DNA from: Desulfobacteraceae bacterium
Lineage (GTDB): Bacteria > Desulfobacterota > Desulfobacteria > Desulfobacterales > Desulfosalsimonadaceae
Direction of reading: 5' to 3'
DNA: 37,403 bases
Assembly (NCBI GenBank): GCA_011389515.1
Contig: JAABUA010000030.1
Location: 1-37,403 of the forward strand
Position numbers and translations under genes: made by a program. Numbering within the stretch: the stretch's first letter is position 1; the number at the start of each line of letters is the position of its first letter. The notes under the pieces were generated by a model. The model ran no database searches and was not told the DNA's origin. It saw only the letters and a list, made by a program, of their open reading frames with translations. Shown here piece after piece: positions 28,242-35,671 of the stretch.

Positions 28242-28822
28242 ACCGCCTGTCTGCCCAAATCAAACGCCTTCAGGTTGGTTTCGAGGAATTCGTGCCGCGT
28301 GGTCTCCCCGATGGCGGCTTTGATGCTGTCCTCTGAAAGGGGAAGCAGGCCGGTTGCGGCAAGCGCCCCCAGCAAGACCATGTTCACGGAAAGCACATTG
28401 CCCGCCTGCGAAGCCAGGGCGGTTGCATCGAGGTCAATAAGGCGCGCCGCGTTTGCCTCAATGTGAGACCGGATGGTTTCAATCTCGGGGTACACCCCCT
28501 TGCCGATGGCCGCGGTAAACGGAGGCAGGGGTTTTGTGTTGGTGATGACCACGGTCTTTGCATTGCATTTTTTCAGGGCCCGAAGCGCTTCCAGGGGCTC
28601 GAAGCTCACGAGAATATCCGCCTCTCCATCCGAAATGACGGTGCTCTCCGCCGGGCCAAAAATCAGGGCGGATTCCACGACGCCCCCCCGCTGCGCCATG
28701 CCGTGAATTTCACTCATTCGAACGGAAACCCCCTCCCGGCGAGCGGCCTCACCCAACACCTTGGACGCCAGCAGGTTGCCCTGCCCGCCCACAGCAACAA
28801 TAATCAGTCGTGTGACATCCAT
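28238..28822 (-). CDS. iorB: Indolepyruvate:ferredoxin oxidoreductase, beta (gamma-domain) subunit
   Basis: A 194-aa small subunit of the arylpyruvate oxidoreductase, belonging to the 2-oxoacid:acceptor oxidoreductase gamma family. The opening IIVAVGGQGNLLASKVLGEAA is the family signature, followed by SEIHGMAQRGGVVESALIFG and DILVSFEPLEALRAL. With IorA it oxidises indolepyruvate and other arylpyruvates to aryl-acetyl-CoA and CO2, reducing ferredoxin. This is an ATP-yielding route for aromatic amino acid breakdown in anaerobes. AGGAAA precedes the ATG at a normal distance. It is the second gene of the iorA-iorB operon, with a 118-bp spacer that is AT-rich and has no visible gene. Confidence 0.95.
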   Translation of the reverse strand: MDVTRLIIVAVGGQGNLLASKVLGEAARREGVSVRMSEIHGMAQRGGVVESALIFGPAESTVISDGEADILVSFEPLEALRALKKCNAKTVVITNTKPLPPFTAAIGKGVYPEIETIRSHIEANAARLIDLDATALASQAGNVLSVNMVLLGALAATGLLPLSEDSIKAAIGETTRHEFLETNLKAFDLGRQAV

Positions 28823-28940
28823 ATTCTTTTTCCTGTATAGCAGCCTTAGCCGCAGAAAATAGAAACCAGAAACTGGAGACTACAGTTAAAAGTTATATAT
28901 TCATCTACGAAAGCCAACCGTTTTAAAGAAGTCGAACAAA

Positions 28941-30797
28941 TCAGCCATTTCTGGGCAGCGGTACGATGGCATTTTCCGGACATACCTGCGCACACACCGC
29001 GCAGCCGGTGCACAGTGCGGCATCGATCTTAACCCGCCCTTTTTCCATATAAAATGCCGGACATGCCAGTTCGTTTATGCATGTACGGTGATTTTTGCAG
29101 CGATCGCTCACGGTAAAAGCCCGGCCTGCAGCCTTTTTCGTCCCCTTGATCTGGAGTGCGCAATCCTGCTGGGCAATGACAACCGACACGCCTTTATACT
29201 CGATTGCCTCCTTCAGGACGGCCATGCTCTTTTTCACGTTGTAGGGTTTAATGACGCTCACATGCCCCACCCCGATTCCCCGGACGACGGATTCTATTGA
29301 TATCTGGTTAAATCCCGTCATGCCGTACGCGGCCATGTCAACACCGGGATGCGGCTGGTGTCCGGTCATGGCCGTCGTACGGTTATCCAGGATAACCAGC
29401 GTCATGTCGTGGTTGTTGAAAACAGCGTTGATAAGGCCCGGAATGCCCGAGTGAAAAAATGTGGAATCGCCGATGTAGGAAATCACCTTCTTGTTCGTGG
29501 CTTTTGAAAAACCGCCGGATGTGCCGGTGGACGAGCCCATGCAGATCAGAAAATCACCCGACGACAGGGGGGGAAGAAAACCAAGGGTGTAACACCCGAT
29601 ATCCGTCGGCTTGATCGTCTCCATGTCCGCCGTGACCTTGTTTACTTCATAGAAAACCGCCCTGTGGGAGCAGCCCGGGCACAGGTTGGGCGGCCGCTGG
29701 GGCAGCTCGGGGATGTCGGTGAGATCCGTTTTTGCAGGCGAATCATAGGGAATGCCAAAATAGGCGGCAATTTTTTCCCGCACCATTGCCGGATCAAATT
29801 CGAACAGGCGGGCAAACAATTCGTCCGCCTTGCCCCGGATGGGATTTACAAATCCGGCTTCCTGTGCAACGGCCTTGACCGCTTCTTCCATGTATGGCTC
29901 GCCTTCTTCCACGATCAGAACCTTTTCGCAGCCGGACAAAAATTTGCGGACAAGGTCTGCGGGCATGGGGTGAGAAAACCCGACGCGCAACACCCGAAAA
30001 CGGTTTTCCGCTTCCAGATCCCGGATCGCGTCCTTGACGTAATTGAAGCTCACACCATTGGCAATCACGCCGAAAGGGCCGCTTCCTTCGATAAAATTGT
30101 ATTCCGACTCACAGGCAAGCGCTTCTGCGCGCTTGATTTTTTCCAGCAGCTTGACATGAAGGCTTCTCGATACCGCGGGCACGGTTACAAGGTTGAAGGG
30201 ATCTTTTTCAAAATGCCCCGCTGTTTTCGGAGGAATCATACTGCCAAAGGCGACCTGTCCGGTTGAATGGTTGATCCGGGTGGTAGTCCGGACAATCACC
30301 GGCAGGCGTAATTTTTCAGAAACATCAAAGGCGTATCCGATAATCTGTCTCGCCTCATCGATCGTGGACGGCTCAAGGATCGGAAGCCCGGACAACTTCC
30401 CGTAATACCGGTTGTCCTGTTCATTCTGGCTCGAAAACATGTATGGGTCGTCCGCGGAAATAATAACGAGCCCTCCCTTGACGCCCACATACGCAAGGGT
30501 CATCAGGGCATCGGCCGCCACGTTGACGCCCACATGCTTCATGATGCACATGCTTCGCAGGCCGCTGTTCGCCGCGGCTGCGGCAACTTCCAGGGCCACC
30601 TTCTCGTTTGTGGAATATTCGAAATAGAGGTCGCTTTCCCGGGACATCTGGAAAAGGGCAAATGATATTTCCGAGGAGGGCGTACCGGGATACGTGGATG
30701 CAAACGCCAGCCCCGCCTCAACCGCACCGCGCGCGATGGCTTCATTCCCGAGCAAAAACAGCTTTTCACCCGGTTTATCCTGAAGTAATTTATGCAT
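28941..30797 (-). CDS. iorA: Indolepyruvate:ferredoxin oxidoreductase, alpha subunit
   Basis: A 618-aa catalytic subunit. The N-terminal pyrimidine-binding domain contains LGNEAIARGAVEAGLAFASTYPGTPSSE. The TPP-binding domain has CPGCSHRA and GDSTFFHSGIPGLINAVFNN. The C-terminus is a two-cluster ferredoxin domain with CKNHRTC...ACP and CTGCAVCAQVCPENA. The start is the Met of MHKLLQDKPGEK, because AAAGGA lies 6 nt upstream; a frame open to 30827 adds 10 unsupported residues. Electrons pass from TPP through the clusters to ferredoxin. It precedes iorB on the same strand. Confidence 0.96.
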   Translation of the reverse strand: MHKLLQDKPGEKLFLLGNEAIARGAVEAGLAFASTYPGTPSSEISFALFQMSRESDLYFEYSTNEKVALEVAAAAANSGLRSMCIMKHVGVNVAADALMTLAYVGVKGGLVIISADDPYMFSSQNEQDNRYYGKLSGLPILEPSTIDEARQIIGYAFDVSEKLRLPVIVRTTTRINHSTGQVAFGSMIPPKTAGHFEKDPFNLVTVPAVSRSLHVKLLEKIKRAEALACESEYNFIEGSGPFGVIANGVSFNYVKDAIRDLEAENRFRVLRVGFSHPMPADLVRKFLSGCEKVLIVEEGEPYMEEAVKAVAQEAGFVNPIRGKADELFARLFEFDPAMVREKIAAYFGIPYDSPAKTDLTDIPELPQRPPNLCPGCSHRAVFYEVNKVTADMETIKPTDIGCYTLGFLPPLSSGDFLICMGSSTGTSGGFSKATNKKVISYIGDSTFFHSGIPGLINAVFNNHDMTLVILDNRTTAMTGHQPHPGVDMAAYGMTGFNQISIESVVRGIGVGHVSVIKPYNVKKSMAVLKEAIEYKGVSVVIAQQDCALQIKGTKKAAGRAFTVSDRCKNHRTCINELACPAFYMEKGRVKIDAALCTGCAVCAQVCPENAIVPLPRNG

Positions 30798-30888
30798 TTT
30801 GAGTCCTTTATGGCGATGGTAGAACACATTTTACTCTTGGTCGGAAAAACCGAAAAAATTCCCAAAAACGGGCACTTCAAAAAAGATT

Positions 30889-30916
30889 CATATAACAGGG
30901 ATGTTCATCATGTAAA
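30889..30916 (-). promoter_or_regulatory. Candidate promoter for iorAB
   Basis: On the minus strand, TTTACA (complement of 30911-30916) is 16 bp from TATATG (complement of 30889-30894). The predicted leader before the iorA ATG is about 85 nt. The -10 match is moderate. Confidence 0.35.
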
Positions 30917-31054
30917 GTTTTTTCTTGCCCATCCGAATTGACGGCTTGACAGTTCCACACAAAAAACCAGTTTACAATCTGCCTGAAATCGTTTATATAA
31001 ATTTGCTTTTACAATTATTTTACTCTTTCAAATCCGGCAAAACACTTTACGTTG

Positions 31055-31083
31055 TTTACAGATGCGGGTAGCATATATATCAT
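31055..31083 (+). promoter_or_regulatory. Sigma70-type promoter for rdgB
   Basis: TTTACA (31055-31060, 5/6) and TATCAT (31078-31083, 5/6) are separated by exactly 17 bp. Transcription would start near 31090, leaving a leader of about 24 nt with no recognisable Shine-Dalgarno before the ATG at 31114. Confidence 0.55.
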
Positions 31084-31084
31084 T

Positions 31085-31106
31085 CCTATTATAGACCTAT
31101 TATAGA
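31085..31106 (+). repeat. Perfect 11-bp tandem repeat upstream of rdgB
   Basis: CCTATTATAGA occurs twice in direct succession (31085-31095 and 31096-31106), ending 7 bp before the start codon. Each unit contains TATTAT, a -10-like hexamer. Use of the second one would give an almost leaderless mRNA. Confidence 0.6.
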
Positions 31107-31113
31107 ATGTGTC

Positions 31114-31761
31114 ATGGACGAGACAACAACAATCGTAATCGCCACCCGGAATCCGGGAAAAACATCTGAAATCAGGGAGATTTTAAAAAATCATCCCATT
31201 GAAATCAGAAACCTTGATGATTTCGGCCCAATCCCCGAAGTCGACGAAGACGGCACCACCTTTGAAGAAAATGCCTACAAAAAGGCATCTTTTGCCGCCC
31301 GGGTTTTGGGTTTTCCCGCCCTTGCCGATGATTCCGGCCTTGTCGTTGAAGCCCTTAACGGCCAACCCGGGATTCACTCGGCCCGTTTCGCCGGCCTCGA
31401 TGCCGACGATGCGCAGCGCTGCAGACTGCTGCTCGAAAAATTGAAAACCGCCGCCGATCGAAGGGCCGCATTCGAGTGCGTCATATCCCTTGCCATTCCA
31501 ACCGGGCAAGCCCTGACGTATGAAGGCCGATGCGAAGGCGTTATTGCAGAAGAACCTGCAGGCAACAGCGGGTTCGGCTATGATCCCGTATTTTTTTATC
31601 CGCCGGCAGGCAGGACTTTCGCACAGATGCCCCCGGAGGAAAAAAACCGGGTTAGCCACCGTGGCAGGGCGCTTGCAGAACTTAACGATGAATTCGACAA
31701 GGCGCTCAAGTGGATATCGCTCCAGATGCCGGTTTTCCCAAAATTCCCATGCAAGCGATGA
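31114..31761 (+). CDS. rdgB: RdgB/HAM1 non-canonical purine NTP pyrophosphatase
   Basis: A 215-aa house-cleaning enzyme that hydrolyses dITP, dXTP and ITP to monophosphates, keeping deaminated purines out of nucleic acids. It has the N-terminal IATRNPGKTSEIREIL, FEENAYKKA, the catalytic LADDSGLVVEALNGQPG (D72-D73), SGFGYDPVF for base recognition and VSHRGRAL near the C-terminus. The C-terminus is ~15 residues longer than usual, with a Pro/Phe-rich tail. The start lacks a clear ribosome-binding site but no other start fits. pckA follows in the same direction after 122 bp. Confidence 0.96.
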   Translation: MDETTTIVIATRNPGKTSEIREILKNHPIEIRNLDDFGPIPEVDEDGTTFEENAYKKASFAARVLGFPALADDSGLVVEALNGQPGIHSARFAGLDADDAQRCRLLLEKLKTAADRRAAFECVISLAIPTGQALTYEGRCEGVIAEEPAGNSGFGYDPVFFYPPAGRTFAQMPPEEKNRVSHRGRALAELNDEFDKALKWISLQMPVFPKFPCKR

Positions 31762-31798
31762 TTTTTGAGGCTTTTAGCCGTTTGTTGCCGGCAGACGA

Positions 31799-31804
31799 TA
31801 TAAT
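31799..31804 (+). promoter_or_regulatory. Candidate -10 element for pckA
   Basis: A perfect TATAAT lies 79 bp before the pckA ATG, but no good -35 box is found at the normal spacing. A TTGACA at 31816-31821 also occurs, without a matching -10. The gap between rdgB and pckA suggests pckA has its own promoter; which of these is used is not clear. Confidence 0.25.
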
Positions 31805-31883
31805 TTTCAAGTTCCTTGACAGCGTCATTTATCAGGCAAATTCAAACAACAACCAGTGAAAACAAAAGGTGAGAGAAAAAGCT

Positions 31884-33527
31884 ATGAAATTAATCAACAC
31901 GTTAAACCATATGCTGGAAAATCACCCGGAAGTCTACACCGACACCCCCCGATCAAGCGTAATCGAGCATGCCATAAAACAGAATGAAGCCCTGGTGCTG
32001 CCGTGCGGTGCGTTGTCCACATGGACGCCGCCGGAATCAACCGGGCGCTCCCCTGATGACACGCTTCTGGTCAGACACCCCGAGCTTGAAGAACATATTG
32101 ACTGGACCTCACCCAACAACCTGCCCATAGACCCGGAGATCTTCAACGAACTCTGGAAGGACGCGCTAACATGCCTCTGGAAAAAGCCGCGCCTGTTTAT
32201 CACGAACCGTGTGGTCGGGGCGGACGCGGACTATGCACTCCCGGTGCGCACCATCACCAATTATGCCCTTTCCAGCCTTTTTACGATGAATATGTTCCGC
32301 CCTGTGCAGGAAACCATCGATCAAAGTGTATTTGCAGACAAGCCCTTTACACTCGTCGTCGCCCCCTATGACAAGGTCGATTCTGCCCGGTACGAAGGAA
32401 AACTCAGAAAACTGTCCAATGGTGAAACATCGGACATGGCAATCGCCATAGACTTCAAGAACCGCCTGGGGCTGGTGTTCGGTTCCGCCTACTGCGGCAG
32501 CGCCAAAAAGCTCATATTTACCGCAATGAACTATTACCTGCCCTTTGAAAATATTCTTCCCATACACTGTTCTGCAAACGAGGACAGAAAGGGTACGGTC
32601 ACCCTTTTCCTGGGGCTTTCCGGAACAGGTAAAACCACGCTTTCGGCAGACAAGGACCGTCTTCTCATCGGCGATGACGAGCATGGATGGAATGACAACG
32701 GAATCGCCAATTTTGAACATGGCTGCTATGCCAAGCTCATTGATCTGAATCCTGAAAAAGAACCGGAAATCTATTCAGCGGTTTTCAGTAAAAGAGCCCC
32801 CCTGGATAACGGCGTGATCATCGAAAACTGCATGACCTATCCGGACGGCAGTGTCGACCTGTCCGATGACCGGCTTACCCAGAACAGCCGCACATCGTAT
32901 CCCCTGCGCTACCTCACCAATGTAAAGCTCGAAGCCTGGGGAGGGCATCCCAGTACAGTGATTTTTCTGACAGCCGATGCCAACGGTGTACTCCCCCCCA
33001 TATCGGCGCTGAACGCCGAGCAGGCAATGCTCTGGTTTCTCATGGGATATACCAGCAAGCTTGCCGGAACGGAAACCGGCATTAAGGAACCGCAAAGTGC
33101 TTTTTCCCGTTTTTTCGGACAACCGTTTATGCCCAGCAAGCCTTTCTACTATTCCGACCTTCTCGGGAAAAAAATGAAGGGACATAAAACACAGGTTTTC
33201 CTTGTCAATACCGGCTGGAGCGGCGGCCCCTACGGTGTTGGCTCCCGCATCGACATCTCCCTTACCCGGGCGATGATCAATGCCGCCATCACCGGGCAGT
33301 TAAGCGATGTTGAATATACGCATAGTGAATTGTTCCACCTTGACGTTCCCAAAACATGCCCGGGCGTGCCTGATGAAATGCTGATCCCGGAGCATACGTG
33401 GAAGGACAAGGGCGCCTTTGAAAAGCGGGCAAAAGCCCTGGCCGTTGAATTCTCAAATCATTTTGACAAGGCATACGGGGATGCGGATATCGATGAGGCG
33501 GTAAAATCTCAATGCCCTGGCAAATAA
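31884..33527 (+). CDS. pckA: Phosphoenolpyruvate carboxykinase (ATP)
   Basis: A 547-aa ATP-type PEPCK, which interconverts oxaloacetate + ATP and PEP + CO2 + ADP for gluconeogenesis (or anaplerotic CO2 fixation in anaerobes). The P-loop GLSGTGKTTLS is at residues 244-254, the metal-binding kinase-2 loop GDDEHGWNDNG at 263-273 and the active-site AYCGSAKKLIFT at ~202-213. VNTGWSGGPYGVGSRI lies in the C-terminal part. The family form of the third motif is YAGEMKK, so YCGSAKK is a mild variant. The ATG at 31884 is preferred to an upstream GTG at 31869, which overlaps the AAAGGTGAG ribosome-binding site. Confidence 0.97.
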   Translation: MKLINTLNHMLENHPEVYTDTPRSSVIEHAIKQNEALVLPCGALSTWTPPESTGRSPDDTLLVRHPELEEHIDWTSPNNLPIDPEIFNELWKDALTCLWKKPRLFITNRVVGADADYALPVRTITNYALSSLFTMNMFRPVQETIDQSVFADKPFTLVVAPYDKVDSARYEGKLRKLSNGETSDMAIAIDFKNRLGLVFGSAYCGSAKKLIFTAMNYYLPFENILPIHCSANEDRKGTVTLFLGLSGTGKTTLSADKDRLLIGDDEHGWNDNGIANFEHGCYAKLIDLNPEKEPEIYSAVFSKRAPLDNGVIIENCMTYPDGSVDLSDDRLTQNSRTSYPLRYLTNVKLEAWGGHPSTVIFLTADANGVLPPISALNAEQAMLWFLMGYTSKLAGTETGIKEPQSAFSRFFGQPFMPSKPFYYSDLLGKKMKGHKTQVFLVNTGWSGGPYGVGSRIDISLTRAMINAAITGQLSDVEYTHSELFHLDVPKTCPGVPDEMLIPEHTWKDKGAFEKRAKALAVEFSNHFDKAYGDADIDEAVKSQCPGK

Positions 33528-33557
33528 GATCAGAACCCATCTCAAAAGTCCGTTACC

Positions 33558-33592
33558 ACGGGGTCGGAGCCTAAGCCAGCATCCGACCCCGT
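33558..33592 (+). terminator. Hairpin after pckA, possible terminator without U-tract
   Basis: ACGGGGTCGGA (33558-33568) pairs perfectly with TCCGACCCCGT (33582-33592) around a 13-nt loop, 31 bp after the pckA stop. No T-run follows, so it may act as an mRNA 3'-end stabiliser rather than a classical terminator. Confidence 0.5.
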
Positions 33593-33634
33593 TCCTGCGG
33601 TCCATTAAGATAAATCAATGCACCCCAAAGAGCC

Positions 33635-33660
33635 TTGACAGGAAGTATGAATCCTGTCAA
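33635..33660. promoter_or_regulatory. 9-bp inverted repeat, possible operator or RNA hairpin
   Basis: TTGACAGGA (33635-33643) and TCCTGTCAA (33652-33660) form a perfect inverted repeat with an 8-nt spacer. The size and symmetry suit a dimeric regulator site; an RNA hairpin is equally possible. It lies about 190 bp before the DUF6178 start. Confidence 0.35.
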
Positions 33661-33850
33661 ATTCAGGCAAAATCCCAACGAAAAAACACACTGTTTATCA
33701 TTTCGCTATATCGCGCCGTTATTGGTTCCCCCGCACTTTCACCGCTACCAGAGATCACGTCCCGGACAACGGAACCTGCGACGGCAAACTTACCTGTTGC
33801 TCCCTTGCCGCAATAGCGATATTATTTGATTATACAAGGTGAGGAGGCAT

Positions 33851-35605
33851 ATGGAGACAGACCCCAAAACAGAAGCAAAACAACTGGCGGAACTGCACCG
33901 GCAGCGCATGTCCGGCCTTCTGGCCGACAAGAAACGGATATTTGCCATGGCGCCTGAAAATGCGTTAAACGCGATCCTTGAACACCCCATGAACACGGCG
34001 CTGGTTCATTCAATGGCGGAGGAGGATTTTTTCTTTTTAATTAACGATATCGGCCACTATGATGCGCTTGAACTCCTTTCCCTGGCTTCCAACAGGCAGT
34101 GGGAATACATTCTTGATATCGAAGCATGGCAGCGGGACAGAATAAAACTGAAAACGGTCGTATACTGGCTGAATCTTCTGCACCGGGCAGACCCCGGCCG
34201 CTTTCTCACGTGGTCCATGGAGGAAAAATACGAACTTCTGGAATATTTTCTAAACAGGACCGCTGAAATTTTTATACGTGAGCATGACGAAGATCCGAGC
34301 GACCTTGGAGACGGCTTTTTCACCTGTGACGACATATTTTATGTCCGCTTTTCAGACGACGCCTTTCCGGACTTCGAAAACGAGGAAGAAAGAGAGGAAA
34401 TTGAAGAGTTTGCATACACCTTGATACAGCGTATTGCCGATGAAGACCACATGGCATACCAGTTGATGCTTTTGCGTGCCGCATCGGTTATACCCGGTGA
34501 AAGCGAGGAGGAAGCCTTTCGATTCAGAAACGTCCGACTGGCGGAAAAGGGTTTTTTACCTTTTGAAGAAGCCGTGGGTGTTTACGCACCCCTGAAACCC
34601 GGTGCAATGAAAAAAGAGCCCCGGGGAAAAATCAAGAACGAAACCGGTGCGGATTTCACTGTACCGGTTCCGCTCAATCATGCGTCCATGCTCAGAAGCG
34701 ATACCCTGTTCGGAACAGCGCTGAAACATATCGATGTCGAAGCGGCAGTAAACGATATACAGATTGAATTCGCATCTCTTTGCAACCGGATCATCGCAGC
34801 GGATCAAGACCCGATCAAAGAAAAAGAACAGCTGAGAGCCATCGTCAACAAAGCATGCGGCTACCTTGGCATCGGTATTCACCGGCTGGCGAAAACAAAA
34901 ACCCCGCCCCTGTCCGCCCAGAGTGCGTCCATCATATGCAGTTACGCCCTTGCGGATATTTTCCGCACTGGCTATGCAATGGTGCTGGAATTAAAAAACA
35001 AGGCCCTGCAATGGCAAAGAAAAAGCTGGTTTGCAAAAAACAACCTGGCACTCGCTTTCTGGGGGGAACACCTGGTAGGGCATATCGGGGGGCTGATGCT
35101 CAAACAGCCCAAATATTTCGACAACTATGTAACCGGCAGCCTGTACAGGGAGTTTGCCTCCGTCGATGACATCAAGGAAGCCGAAAAAGCCCTTACTGAA
35201 GCCATGACTTTCGATAACATATTTTCTGTAATGAACATCGATACAAAAGGATTTCCGGATCGATCCTTTGTCACATTTCATACCGTTTTGCTGACACTGT
35301 GGGCAAGAAACCGGTTGGGCCTTTTGCCCCATGATCGCGTTTTACCTGTTGACATGGAAGCGTTTCGCCCATTTTACAGATCGTTGTGGGGCAGCGGAAA
35401 ACACACGACACAAATCACAGATTCCGCCAAATCGGATTTTCTCGATTGGCTGTCCGTCTCCACCGGGCTTGCGGCCTATGAAATTTCCAGGAAAGCCGCC
35501 GCATCTTTGGAAAATCTTTTTGCTGCCATTGAAGACGAATTTGCAAATGTGGAGGAAAAAAATCTGGACGCTCGGTTTGCCAACCTGTTTTTACTCAAAA
35601 AATAA
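33851..35605 (+). CDS. DUF6178 family protein
   Basis: A 584-aa protein of unknown function that I recognise as the DUF6178 type found in Desulfobacterota. The N-terminus has a repeated helical pattern, with NALNAILEHPMNTALVHSMAEEDFFFLINDIG and ASNRQWEYILDIEAWQRDRI. The mid-region is acidic, with HDEDPSDLGDGFFTCDDIFYVRF and DFENEEEREEIEEF. There is no signal peptide, membrane helix or known catalytic motif, so it is probably a cytoplasmic helical protein. The ATG at 33851 is preceded by AAGGTGAGGAGG; an in-frame GTG inside that ribosome-binding site is rejected as start. The gene precedes the Ycf45/R3H ATPase by 66 bp, so the two may be cotranscribed. Confidence 0.8.
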   Translation: METDPKTEAKQLAELHRQRMSGLLADKKRIFAMAPENALNAILEHPMNTALVHSMAEEDFFFLINDIGHYDALELLSLASNRQWEYILDIEAWQRDRIKLKTVVYWLNLLHRADPGRFLTWSMEEKYELLEYFLNRTAEIFIREHDEDPSDLGDGFFTCDDIFYVRFSDDAFPDFENEEEREEIEEFAYTLIQRIADEDHMAYQLMLLRAASVIPGESEEEAFRFRNVRLAEKGFLPFEEAVGVYAPLKPGAMKKEPRGKIKNETGADFTVPVPLNHASMLRSDTLFGTALKHIDVEAAVNDIQIEFASLCNRIIAADQDPIKEKEQLRAIVNKACGYLGIGIHRLAKTKTPPLSAQSASIICSYALADIFRTGYAMVLELKNKALQWQRKSWFAKNNLALAFWGEHLVGHIGGLMLKQPKYFDNYVTGSLYREFASVDDIKEAEKALTEAMTFDNIFSVMNIDTKGFPDRSFVTFHTVLLTLWARNRLGLLPHDRVLPVDMEAFRPFYRSLWGSGKHTTQITDSAKSDFLDWLSVSTGLAAYEISRKAAASLENLFAAIEDEFANVEEKNLDARFANLFLLKK

Positions 35606-35671
35606 CCGGGGCTTTCAGGCGGATAACCGCACCGGGATGAAATAATCGACAATTCGGATGGACAGTAAATA

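Larger units (their letters stand above)
30798..31113. other. 316-bp divergent promoter region between iorA and rdgB
   Basis: An AT-rich region without a gene. It holds one candidate promoter for each direction (30889-30916 minus, 31055-31083 plus) and an 11-bp tandem repeat just before the rdgB start. There is no palindromic repeat of the kind seen in the other long gaps. Confidence 0.6.
33528..33850. other. 323-bp intergenic region after pckA
   Basis: No gene is seen. It contains two clean hairpins (33558-33592 and 33635-33660). A featureless 190 bp follows, ending in an AT-rich stretch just before the DUF6178 ribosome-binding site. No confident promoter is visible. Confidence 0.55.
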
